Assembly: GCA_023437255.1 (NCBI GenBank)
Contig: JAEZGR010000255.1
Span: 1-5,187, forward strand
Direction: 5' to 3'
Source of the DNA: Pseudomonadota bacterium
Lineage (GTDB): Bacteria; Pseudomonadota; Gammaproteobacteria; Burkholderiales; Burkholderiaceae_B
Length of the DNA: 5,187 bases
Shown here: one piece after another, positions 1-5,187 of the stretch
Layout: each line of letters opens with the position of its first letter
How positions within the stretch are numbered: position 1 is the first letter of the stretch
Position numbers and translations under genes: made by a program
The notes under the pieces: generated by a model
What the model was told of the DNA's origin: nothing
Database searches by the model: none
Seen by the model: only the letters and a program-made list of their open reading frames with translations

Positions 1-16
1 CCACCGACACGTTCAT
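1..16 (-). CDS. Start of an unidentified gene downstream of paaE (partial)
   Basis: After the paaE stop the minus strand shows a Shine-Dalgarno sequence AAGGAG (positions 24-19), then ATG at 16-14 and an in-frame GTG at 10-8. The frame is open to the window edge and begins M-N-V-S-V. The ATG lies only 2 nt from the AAGGAG, which is tight, while the GTG lies 8 nt away, a more usual spacing, so the true start may be the GTG. The gene would be 10-16 nt downstream of paaE and in the same operon. Its likely role is another phenylacetate step (for example a PaaG/PaaZ/PaaK-type enzyme), but this is inferred only from position. Five residues cannot identify it. Confidence 0.4.
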
Positions 17-26
17 GTCTCCTTGT

Positions 27-1106
27 TCATGATTCCTGATCGAAGTCGATCAGGACCCGGTCAGTGACCGGAAAACTCTGGCAGCTGAGCACGAAACCGC
101 GCGCAACTTCGTAATCTTCGAGCGCAAAGTTGGCGTCCATATCGACTTCGCCTTCCACCACCTTGCAGCGGCAGGTGGAACAGACGCCCCCCTTGCAGGA
201 ATACGGCAGCTCCACGCCTTGCGCCAGCGCCGAATCGAGCAGGCTGTCTTTGTTCTTTTCGATGATGAGACTGCGCGTCACGCCATCGAGGACCACGGTG
301 AGCTCACAGTGTTCGCCAGGCGCCTTGCGCGCCTCGTGACCGGTACGCAATGAGCGCGGCCCCTTCGGCGAGCCGAAAAGCTCGAACTTGATCTGATCTT
401 TGCGCAGGCCCCTGCCCTGCAACGCCTCGATGACCGATTCGGTCATGTCCTGCGGCCCGCAAACAAAAGCGTAATCGATGGAGGCAGGATCAATCCAGCG
501 ATCGAGCAGCTGTTGGACCTTGCCGCCGTCGAGGCGCCCGTTGAAAAGGTCGATGTCCTGGTGTTCGCGGCTCATGATGTAGACAACCGAAAACCGCGTC
601 ATGTAGCGGTTCTTCAGATCCTCGATCTCTTCGCGGAACAGCACGGCCGACGAGGCACGATTGCCGTAGAACAGGGTGAACGTGGACTCGGGCTCGGTGT
701 CGAGCGCGGTTTTCACCAGCGACAGGATGGGGGTGATGCCGCTGCCCACGGCGAATGCTGCGTAGTTGCGCGCCTGATCGGCAGAGAACGGGACCGTGAA
801 ATGGCCGTCGGGCGGCATGACGTCGACGACATCGCCTGCCTGCAGATCCGAGTTGGCCCAGGTCGAGAACGCGCCGTCATTCAGGCGCTTGATGGCCACA
901 CGCAGCAGGCCGTCGTGCGGCGCCGCACAGATCGAATAGGAACGGCGCAGCTCCTGACCGTCGATATGGGTGCGGAGGGTCAGGTACTGCCCCGGCCGAA
1001 AAGAAAACGTATCTGAGAGCGTGTCGGGCACCTCGAAGGTGACGACGACTGCGTCACGCGTATTGCGCGCCACCGACGCGACTTTCAATGATTGAAACTG
1101 GCTCAT
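27..1106 (-). CDS. paaE: PaaE, reductase subunit of ring-1,2-phenylacetyl-CoA epoxidase
   Basis: PaaE passes electrons from NADPH through FAD and a 2Fe-2S cluster to the diiron centre of PaaA, in the cytoplasmic PaaABCE complex. The 359-residue product is close to the roughly 356 of E. coli PaaE. Domain order is that of a class IA-like reductase: an FAD-binding barrel with R-R-S-Y-S at 54-58, an NAD(P)-binding fold with GSGITP at 121-126 and CGP at 216-218, and a C-terminal plant-type ferredoxin with Cys304, Cys309, Cys312 and Cys342 (CX4CX2CX29C). The frame is open 42 codons further upstream into paaD, but the ATG at 1106 is chosen because the protein then begins with the usual PaaE N-terminus (FQSLKVASV) and sits 5 nt after the paaD stop. 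No good Shine-Dalgarno precedes it, so translation is probably coupled to paaD. Family assignment is very secure. Confidence 0.96.
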   Translation of the reverse strand: MSQFQSLKVASVARNTRDAVVVTFEVPDTLSDTFSFRPGQYLTLRTHIDGQELRRSYSICAAPHDGLLRVAIKRLNDGAFSTWANSDLQAGDVVDVMPPDGHFTVPFSADQARNYAAFAVGSGITPILSLVKTALDTEPESTFTLFYGNRASSAVLFREEIEDLKNRYMTRFSVVYIMSREHQDIDLFNGRLDGGKVQQLLDRWIDPASIDYAFVCGPQDMTESVIEALQGRGLRKDQIKFELFGSPKGPRSLRTGHEARKAPGEHCELTVVLDGVTRSLIIEKNKDSLLDSALAQGVELPYSCKGGVCSTCRCKVVEGEVDMDANFALEDYEVARGFVLSCQSFPVTDRVLIDFDQES

Positions 1107-1111
1107 GTGAC

Positions 1112-1642
1112 TCAATGCGTCTTGAAGTGATCGAAGGGTTCGCCGCAGGCATTGCAGCGATACAGGGCCTTGCAGGCGGTGGAACCGAACTGGCTGATCA
1201 GCCGGGTTCGCGGTGAGCCGCACTGCGGGCACGGCACCGTGGGTTCATTGCGGCGCAAGATGCCCGATATGTTCACCGCCTTTTCGGTGGGCGGCGCGAT
1301 GCCGTAGGCGCGCAATGCCTCGCGACCGCGTTCGCTCATCCAGTCGGTTGTCCAGGCGGGCGAAAGCGTGGTTTCGACGCGCACGTCGTTGAGCCCTTTG
1401 CTGGCCAGCACCGATTTCACGTCTTCGGTGATCTCGCGCATGGCGGGGCAACCCGAATACGTGGGCGTAATGGTGACGACACAGGTGCTGCCTTCGTAAC
1501 GAACGCCGCGCACGATGCCCAGGTCGATCACCGAAATCACGGGGATCTCGGGATCGGGGACCTCATGCAGCCACTGCATCACGAGCGCCGCATCGGGCTG
1601 CGCCGGCGCGGATCCTGACGATGGCTGGCGCAGCGGCTCCAT
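1112..1642 (-). CDS. paaD: PaaD, MIP18-family Fe-S/metal assembly factor of the PAA epoxidase
   Basis: PaaD is required for phenylacetyl-CoA epoxidase activity but is not a stable part of the complex; a role in Fe-S cluster maturation, probably of PaaE, is proposed for the family. The 176-residue product has a MIP18/DUF59 domain in its first 110 residues (DPEIPV at 30-35, TPTYSGCPA around 59-67 with Cys65, AWTTDWM at 96-102). It ends in a Cys-rich tail: Cys138 and Cys141 pair with Cys163 and Cys166 like a zinc ribbon, with a further Cys157 in STACKALYRC. The ATG at 1642 overlaps the paaC stop as TGATG. Two in-frame GTG codons just upstream (1648 and 1645) are alternatives; a GGGAG in the paaC 3' end is 4, 7 and 10 nt from the three candidates, so the start is uncertain by two codons. 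Coupling to paaC is likely. Confidence 0.95.
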   Translation of the reverse strand: MEPLRQPSSGSAPAQPDAALVMQWLHEVPDPEIPVISVIDLGIVRGVRYEGSTCVVTITPTYSGCPAMREITEDVKSVLASKGLNDVRVETTLSPAWTTDWMSERGREALRAYGIAPPTEKAVNISGILRRNEPTVPCPQCGSPRTRLISQFGSTACKALYRCNACGEPFDHFKTH

Positions 1643-2406
1643 CACCACCGGGCTCCCGGGTAGGTGCGCTGCAGGTGCTGCATTTCGGCCAACAGATAAC
1701 CCAGCGCTTCGGTGTGGCGCCCATGTACGCCACCACGATGGGCAAGATGCGACGCCTCTTCCAGCGGCGGCAGCGTGAGCGTCGCTTCGCTGACCAGATC
1801 GCCCACGTGCGCCAGCCAGGGGTCGCGCAGCGTTTCGTGCGCGGGAATCACCCCTCGCTCGGCCAGTTCCAGGGTGACGTCATCATCGACGAAAAGCTCG
1901 CCGGTATGGCGCCATACATCGTCGAGGGATTCCTGCATGCGCCGGTGGCTGAGTTCGGTACCGTCGCCCAGGCGCACCAGCAGATCACCGGAGCGTCGCG
2001 CATGGTAGGCGGCTTCCTTGACAGCCTTGGCGGCAATGGCGGCGACCCGCTCATCGGAAGACTGCTGCAGGCGCTCGAGCAGAAGGTAGTGCCAGACGTC
2101 AAATACGAACTGACGCGCAACCGTGTCGCCATAATGGCCGTTGTGGCGCTCCGCCAGCAGATAGTTGCGGTATTCGGGAGCATCACGCAGATACGCGAGC
2201 GCATCTTCGTCACGCCCCTGCCCTTCCACCTCGCCTGCCAGGGTCAGCCACATGCGGGCCTGACCCAACAGGTCGAGCGCAGTATTGGCCACCGCCATTT
2301 CCTCTTCGAGCACCGGCCCGTGGCCGGTCCACTCGGCAAGGCGCTGCGACAACACCAGCGTGGTGTCGCCCATGCGCAGCAGATATTGAAACAGTGCTTG
2401 GTCCAT
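1642..2406 (-). CDS. paaC: PaaC, structural subunit of ring-1,2-phenylacetyl-CoA epoxidase
   Basis: PaaC is the ferritin-like partner of PaaA. In the E. coli complex it forms the PaaAC heterodimer and is structural rather than catalytic. The product is 254 residues, close to the E. coli length of about 248. It begins MDQALFQYLLRMGDTTLVLSQ and keeps recognisable family stretches such as NTALDLLGQARMWL, ERHNGHYGDTVARQF and AAYHARRSGDLLVRLGDGTELS. The paired EXXH metal motifs of PaaA are not conserved, as expected for PaaC. A clear Shine-Dalgarno (AAGGAAGGG) lies in the 9 nt after the paaB stop, a few nt before the ATG at 2406. The gene's last base overlaps the first base of paaD (TGATG). A long open frame antisense to this gene and paaB is a composition artefact. 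Confidence 0.96.
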   Translation of the reverse strand: MDQALFQYLLRMGDTTLVLSQRLAEWTGHGPVLEEEMAVANTALDLLGQARMWLTLAGEVEGQGRDEDALAYLRDAPEYRNYLLAERHNGHYGDTVARQFVFDVWHYLLLERLQQSSDERVAAIAAKAVKEAAYHARRSGDLLVRLGDGTELSHRRMQESLDDVWRHTGELFVDDDVTLELAERGVIPAHETLRDPWLAHVGDLVSEATLTLPPLEEASHLAHRGGVHGRHTEALGYLLAEMQHLQRTYPGARW

Positions 2407-2415
2407 TGCCCTTCC

Positions 2416-2703
2416 TTACATGTGCTTGATCTCGTCAGGCATCGGGAAAAAGGTCGGATGCCTGTAGACCTTGCTGTTGGACGGGTCGAACAGAGGTTCC
2501 TTGTCGGACGGGCTGCTCGCCACGATGTCGGCAGCCTTGACCACCCAGATGCTCACGCCTTCGTTGCGACGCGTGTAGACGTCACGGGCGTTGTTGATGG
2601 CCATTTCGGCATCGGGAGCCCGCAGGCTGCCCACATGCTTGTGTGCAAGGCCATGCTGACTGCGAATGAAGACTTCCCACAGGGGCCAGGTAGAACGGCT
2701 CAT
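2416..2703 (-). CDS. paaB: PaaB, small bridging subunit of ring-1,2-phenylacetyl-CoA epoxidase
   Basis: PaaB is a small subunit needed for the active PaaABCE complex and is thought to bridge PaaAC units. It has no known catalytic residues. The product has 95 residues, the same as I recall for E. coli PaaB, and shows the family pattern throughout: WPLWEVFIR near the N-terminus, GLAHKHVGSL, ARDVYTRRNEG, SIWVVKAADIVAS and a C-terminal SKVYRHPTFFPMPDEIKHM. The ATG at 2703 is preceded by a modest AGGA about 9 nt upstream. It is separated from paaA by 87 nt, the only sizeable gap in the operon, and that gap holds a strong stem-loop. The stop (TAA) is 9 nt before paaC. Confidence 0.96.
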   Translation of the reverse strand: MSRSTWPLWEVFIRSQHGLAHKHVGSLRAPDAEMAINNARDVYTRRNEGVSIWVVKAADIVASSPSDKEPLFDPSNSKVYRHPTFFPMPDEIKHM

Positions 2704-2743
2704 GATGAAGGTTCCTAGAAATTCGAAAGGGCTGCGGGTGAGC

Positions 2744-2765
2744 CCCGTGCCTGCAGCGGCACGGG
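2744..2765 (-). other. Perfect 8-bp GC-rich stem-loop between paaA and paaB
   Basis: The plus-strand sequence CCCGTGCC (2744-2751) and GGCACGGG (2758-2765) form a perfect inverted repeat around a 6-nt loop (TGCAGC). On the paa mRNA it starts 25 nt after the paaA stop and ends 40 nt before the paaB start. No run of U follows on the minus strand, so it does not look like an intrinsic terminator. A stabilising 3' hairpin for a paaA segment, or partial attenuation or processing to give more PaaA than PaaBCDE, is inference. Confidence 0.55.
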
Positions 2766-2790
2766 CGACACCGGTATATGACTTAAGGCT

Positions 2791-3780
2791 TCAGGCGGCC
2801 CGGCGGGCGGCCTGCTTCTCGGCGTGCGCGGCGAGTGCCTCGCGCACCCAGGCACCTTCTTCGTGGGCCTGGACCCGGGTACGCATGCGTTCGCGATTGC
2901 ATGGCCCGTTGCCCTTGAGCACTTCATAGAACTCGGACCAGTCGATCTCGCCGAAATCGTAGTGGCCGGTTTCCTCGTTCCACTTGAGATCGGGATCGGG
3001 AATGGTCAGGCCGAGGTAATCGGCTTGGGGAACGGTCTGGTCGACGAACTTCTGGCGCAGCTCGTCATTCGAGAAAAGCTTGATGCGCCACTGCATCGAC
3101 TGCGCACTGTTGGGCGAATCGTGATCGGGTGGGCCGAACATCATGAGTGCGGGCCACCACCAGCGATTGAGCGCTTCCTGCGCCATGGCTTTCTGCTCGG
3201 CCGTGCCCTTGCGGCACAGCTGAATGAGCAAGTCGTAGCCCTGACGCTGATGGAAGGACTCTTCTTTGCAGACGCGCACCATGGCGCGCGCGTAGGGGCC
3301 GTAAGAACAGCGGCACAGCGGGATCTGGTTGATGATGGCAGCGCCATCTACCAGCCAGCCGATCATGCCGATGTCGGCCCATGTGAGCGTGGGGTAATTG
3401 AAGATGCTGGAATACTTGGCCTTGCCGGCATGCAGCGCGTCGATCAGGTCATCGCGCGAGACGCCCAGCGTTTCAGCGGCGCTGTAAAGATAGAGGCCAT
3501 GGCCGGCTTCGTCTTGCACCTTTGCCAGAAGAATGGCCTTGCGCTTGAGTGAGGGCGCGCGCGTGATCCAGTTGCCTTCGGGCAGCATGCCCACGACTTC
3601 AGAGTGAGCGTGCTGGGAAATCTGGCGTACCAGCGTCTTGCGGTAGGCCTCGGGCATCCAGTCCTTGGGTTCGATGCGCACGCCGGCGTCGACACGTTCC
3701 TGGAAGTCGCGTTCGAGACCAGTGAGCGATTCGGTGCTGCGCACCGACTTGACGCCGGTTTCGACCATCTGGGCATACAT
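2791..3780 (-). CDS. paaA: PaaA, catalytic diiron subunit of ring-1,2-phenylacetyl-CoA epoxidase
   Basis: PaaA carries out the O2-dependent epoxidation of the aromatic ring of phenylacetyl-CoA, the key activating step of aerobic hybrid PAA degradation. The 329-residue product has a ferritin-like helical fold with the two diiron EXXH motifs: Glu91-Ala-Gly-His94 (in [19 protein letters not shown]) and Glu174-Ser-Phe-His177 (in [11 protein letters not shown]). By alignment from memory to E. coli PaaA, Glu61 and Asp145 are further metal-site residues and Lys87 matches the active-site Lys68. The ATG at 3780 is chosen over an upstream in-frame ATG at 3834 because it has a strong AAGGAG 7 nt before it and because the upstream codons would overlap the predicted promoter. 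The N-terminus is about 19 residues longer than E. coli PaaA. A near-consensus promoter upstream makes this the first gene of the operon. Confidence 0.97.
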   Translation of the reverse strand: MYAQMVETGVKSVRSTESLTGLERDFQERVDAGVRIEPKDWMPEAYRKTLVRQISQHAHSEVVGMLPEGNWITRAPSLKRKAILLAKVQDEAGHGLYLYSAAETLGVSRDDLIDALHAGKAKYSSIFNYPTLTWADIGMIGWLVDGAAIINQIPLCRCSYGPYARAMVRVCKEESFHQRQGYDLLIQLCRKGTAEQKAMAQEALNRWWWPALMMFGPPDHDSPNSAQSMQWRIKLFSNDELRQKFVDQTVPQADYLGLTIPDPDLKWNEETGHYDFGEIDWSEFYEVLKGNGPCNRERMRTRVQAHEEGAWVREALAAHAEKQAARRAA

Positions 3781-3798
3781 AATGAGTCTCCTTGCACG

Positions 3799-3821
3799 GG
3801 CGGCGACGTGCGTGCGCCGCC
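3799..3821 (-). other. Leader hairpin just upstream of the paaA ribosome binding site
   Basis: GGCGGCG (3799-3805) and CGCCGCC (3815-3821) are perfect 7-bp complements around a 9-nt loop. In the predicted paaA mRNA, starting near 3826, this hairpin would sit close to the 5' end and finish 5 nt before the AAGGAG Shine-Dalgarno (3793-3788). It leaves the ribosome site free, so a 5'-end protecting role or a weak effect on translation is plausible. It could also be a DNA-level protein site. Function is inference. Confidence 0.45.
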
Positions 3822-3832
3822 AATATGGAGCC

Positions 3833-3861
3833 ATTATTTAATACAATATTCTTGATGTCAA
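3833..3861 (-). promoter_or_regulatory. Sigma-70 promoter of the paaABCDE operon
   Basis: On the minus strand a perfect -35 box TTGACA (3861-3856) is followed after exactly 17 nt by AATAAT (3838-3833), a 5-of-6 match to the -10 consensus. It lies in an AT-rich stretch that contrasts with the GC-rich genes around it. Transcription would start near 3826, giving a leader of about 46 nt before the paaA ATG at 3780. Such a strong core promoter on a catabolic operon implies repression when substrate is absent; in related bacteria TetR-type PaaR proteins respond to phenylacetyl-CoA. Confidence 0.8.
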
Positions 3862-3865
3862 TCAA
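3852..3865. promoter_or_regulatory. Candidate operator: inverted repeat over the paaA -35 box
   Basis: TTGAT (3852-3856) and ATCAA (3861-3865) form a perfect inverted repeat with a 4-nt spacer (GTCA). It covers the whole -35 hexamer of the paaA promoter, so a bound protein would block RNA polymerase. A PaaR-like repressor is the natural candidate but no regulator gene is in the window. The arms are short and the region is AT-rich, so chance occurrence is possible. Confidence 0.4.
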
Positions 3866-3900
3866 AAAATCGTATCGTATTGAGAGGTAAGATGGTCGTT

Positions 3901-3917
3901 TCGCCCTTTCGGGGCGA
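3901..3917 (-). terminator. Stem-loop just after orn, possible weak terminator
   Basis: TCGCCC (3901-3906) and GGGCGA (3912-3917) pair perfectly around a 5-nt loop, beginning 7 nt after the orn stop codon. There is no T-run after it on the minus strand, so it is not a textbook intrinsic terminator. It may be a 3'-end stabilising hairpin or act with Rho. An alternative pairing of GGTCG (3894-3898) with CGACC (3915-3919) competes with it. Confidence 0.35.
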
Positions 3918-3924
3918 CCTGCGG

Positions 3925-4470
3925 TTACACCCTGATGAAATGCTCGCGGTAGTGTTTCAGCTCGGCAATAGATTCATAGATGTCGGCCAGCGCTTCATGG
4001 CGTGCCTGCTTCACGAAGCTGCGGTAAACCTCAGGCTTCCAGCGCAGCGCCAGCTCCTTCAACGTACTGACATCCAGGTTCCGGTAATGGAAAAACGCCT
4101 CGAGCCGCGGCATGTACCTGACCATGAAACGGCGGTCTTGCCCGATGGTGTTGCCACACATGGGCGACTTGCCCGCCGGCACATGCTGCGCGAGAAACTC
4201 GAGCATGCGTTCTTCGGCTTGGGCTTCGGTCAGCGTAGACGCCTTCACCTTGTCGATCAGCCCGCTGCGCCCATGGGTGGACTGATTCCATTTGTCCATG
4301 GCGTCGAGCAGCGAGTCGGATTGATGCACGACCAGCACCGGGCCCTCGGCGACCAGCGTGAGGTCGGGTTCGGTAACGACGGCCGCCAATTCAATGATGC
4401 GCTCTTTTTCCGGATCGAGCCCGGTCATTTCCATATCGATCCACACCAGGCGCTGTTCTTTCCCCACCAT
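3925..4470 (-). CDS. orn: Oligoribonuclease (DEDDh 3'-5' exoribonuclease)
   Basis: Orn degrades 2-5-nt RNA fragments, especially dinucleotides such as pGpG from c-di-GMP turnover, to mononucleotides in the cytoplasm. It is essential in many proteobacteria. The product has 181 residues, the same length as E. coli Orn, and all catalytic residues fall at the same numbers: Asp12 and Glu14 ([10 protein letters not shown]), Asp112 (QDRRF), His158 and Asp163. Other family signatures are [21 protein letters not shown] and [16 protein letters not shown]. The frame extends 11 codons further to an ATG at 4503, but the ATG at 4470 is preferred: it has AAGGGA (4480-4475) at good spacing and gives the standard N-terminus. 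It is followed by a hairpin and then the paa promoter, so it is most likely a separate housekeeping transcript. It is divergent from the M48 gene. Confidence 0.97.
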   Translation of the reverse strand: MVGKEQRLVWIDMEMTGLDPEKERIIELAAVVTEPDLTLVAEGPVLVVHQSDSLLDAMDKWNQSTHGRSGLIDKVKASTLTEAQAEERMLEFLAQHVPAGKSPMCGNTIGQDRRFMVRYMPRLEAFFHYRNLDVSTLKELALRWKPEVYRSFVKQARHEALADIYESIAELKHYREHFIRV

Positions 4471-4475
4471 ATAAT
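4470..4475 (+). promoter_or_regulatory. Possible -10 box for the M48 protease gene
   Basis: A perfect TATAAT on the plus strand sits about 40 nt before the M48 start codon, which would give a leader of roughly 32 nt. No convincing -35 hexamer or extended -10 TG is present at the right distance. The box overlaps the orn start codon (4470-4468) and ribosome binding site on the other strand. Without a -35 this remains tentative. Confidence 0.35.
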
Positions 4476-4483
4476 CCCTTAAT

Positions 4484-4500
4484 CGAAAAAGAGATTTTCG
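4484..4500. repeat. Inverted repeat in the orn/M48 divergent gap
   Basis: CGAAAA (4484-4489) and TTTTCG (4495-4500) form a perfect 6-bp inverted repeat with a 5-nt spacer (AGAGA), in the 44-nt gap between the two divergent start codons. It could be a shared operator or a leader hairpin for either transcript. It is short and AT-rich in its core, so it may be chance. Confidence 0.35.
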
Positions 4501-4514
4501 CATAAGCCGCCGAT

Positions 4515-5187
4515 ATGTTCACTTTGCTGTTCATTGCCTTCCTGCTCGCCGATGTGCTCCTGCGCTTCTGGCTCGCTTCTCGCCAGATCCGTCACGTGCG
4601 CCGCCATCGCGACCAGGTGCCGGAACAATTCTCGGCCCGCATCGGGCTGCACAGCCATCAGCGCGCAGCCGATTACACGGTGGCGAAGATGCGCCTGGGC
4701 ATGGTCGAGCGGCTGGTCGAGGCCATGGTGCTGGTGGCGTTCACGCTGCTCGGCGGGCTGCAATTCATCGATCAGTGGCTGGGCGCGCGTATCGATCACG
4801 AAATGCTGCGCCAGCTGGCGCTCATCGGAGTGGTGTTCGCGATCATGGGGCTCATCGGCGTGCCCTTCGCGATCTATAACAAGTTCCGCCTGGAGCAACG
4901 CTTCGGCTTCAATCGCATGACGCCGAAACTGTTCGCCATCGACACAGTCAAGACGATTCTGCTTTCGATGCTGTTCGGCGCTCCCCTGGCCGCCCTCGTG
5001 CTATGGATCATGGGTAACACCGGCCCGGCCTGGGCGTGGTGGGCGTGGGCAAGCTGGGTGGTGTTCAACATTCTGTTGATCTGGCTGTTCCCGACGGTGA
5101 TCGCGCCCATGTTCAATACCTTCAAGCCGCTCGACAACCCCGAAATCTCGCAGCGCATCGAGGCACTCATGCAGCGCTGCGGCTTTT
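4515..5187 (+). CDS. M48-family (Ste24/CAAX prenyl protease-like) membrane metalloprotease, N-terminal part
   Basis: The frame from ATG 4515 is open for 224 codons to the window end. The product matches the N-terminal domain of Ste24-type M48 zinc proteases. About five hydrophobic helices are visible, near residues 1-20, 64-85, 99-121, 145-166 and 173-197, with a basic stretch ([10 protein letters not shown], 23-32) after the first. Family signatures are [20 protein letters not shown] (121-140) and [10 protein letters not shown] (197-206). The HExxH zinc site, expected further on, lies outside the window, so activity cannot be judged. In-frame stop TAA at 4503-4505 makes 4515 the first possible ATG; no clear Shine-Dalgarno precedes it. 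In bacteria these proteins are inner-membrane proteases whose substrates are mostly unknown; prenylated CAAX proteins are a eukaryotic substrate. It is divergent from orn, a pairing I recall from Burkholderiales. Confidence 0.9.
   Translation, partial: MFTLLFIAFLLADVLLRFWLASRQIRHVRRHRDQVPEQFSARIGLHSHQRAADYTVAKMRLGMVERLVEAMVLVAFTLLGGLQFIDQWLGARIDHEMLRQLALIGVVFAIMGLIGVPFAIYNKFRLEQRFGFNRMTPKLFAIDTVKTILLSMLFGAPLAALVLWIMGNTGPAWAWWAWASWVVFNILLIWLFPTVIAPMFNTFKPLDNPEISQRIEALMQRCGF

Noticed and set aside
513..1016. Plus-strand open frame (167 codons) antisense to paaE
   Set aside because: It is a composition shadow of paaE with no family resemblance.
1621..2718. Long plus-strand open frame (365 codons) antisense to paaC and paaB
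   Set aside because: It lies entirely over two well-recognised genes, resembles no known family, and such frames are common opposite GC-rich coding DNA.
2824..3552. Plus-strand open frame (242 codons) antisense to paaA
   Set aside because: paaA is certain from its diiron motifs; the antisense frame has no recognisable domain and no ribosome site.
3781..3834. Longer paaA starting at the ATG at 3834
   Set aside because: It would place the first codons over the -10 region and the leader hairpin; the added residues (Arg-rich) are unlike PaaA and the ATG at 3780 has a far better ribosome site.
3880..4482. Plus-strand open frame (200 codons) antisense to orn
   Set aside because: orn has all catalytic residues and the exact family length; the antisense frame is a shadow that also begins within the paa control region.
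4479..5170. Minus-strand open frames (139 and 98 codons) opposite the M48 gene
   Set aside because: The plus-strand frame here encodes a convincing Ste24-type membrane domain that runs off the window; the minus frames are His/Gln-rich shadows.
1..5187. An undescribed system such as a defence island, mobile element, CRISPR array or novel RNA
   Set aside because: All coding space is taken by recognised conserved genes, there are no long repeats, transposase or integrase fragments, and the gaps are short.

Overview
The window holds a phenylacetic acid (PAA) catabolic cluster, paaABCDE, on the minus strand. Upstream of it lie the oligoribonuclease gene orn (minus strand) and, divergent from orn, the 5' part of an M48/Ste24-family membrane protease gene (plus strand, cut by the window end). 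The DNA is GC-rich and densely coded. The protein sequences, together with orn lying head-to-head with an M48 protease gene, suggest a betaproteobacterium of the Burkholderiales, perhaps Alcaligenaceae (Bordetella/Achromobacter/Pusillimonas-like). That placement is from memory of family sequences, not from a search.

Layout, read along the minus strand from high to low coordinates: orn (4470-3925); a 144-nt gap with a near-consensus sigma-70 promoter, an inverted repeat over its -35 box and a leader hairpin; paaA (3780-2791); an 87-nt gap with a perfect 8-bp stem-loop; paaB (2703-2416); 9 nt; paaC (2406-1642); a 1-nt TGATG overlap; paaD (1642-1112); 5 nt; paaE (1106-27); then the apparent start of a further gene at the window edge. 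On the plus strand the M48 gene begins at 4515, 44 nt from the orn start.

The five paa products form one pathway step. PaaA (diiron oxygenase) and PaaC (structural partner) with PaaB (small bridging subunit) and PaaE (FAD/2Fe-2S reductase) make up the ring-1,2-phenylacetyl-CoA epoxidase. PaaD is a MIP18-type factor thought to help Fe-S or metal assembly. The catalytic diiron ligands in PaaA, the four ferredoxin cysteines of PaaE and the PaaD cysteine motifs are all visible, so the complex looks intact. Orn is complete, with all DEDDh residues. The M48 protein shows only its N-terminal membrane domain; its HExxH site would lie beyond the window.

I see no mobile element, CRISPR array, RNA gene or defence system, and no strong sign of an undescribed system. 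The parts worth a second look are non-coding: the paaA control region, the paaA-paaB stem-loop, and the compact orn/M48 divergent region, where a TATAAT box overlaps the orn start codon.
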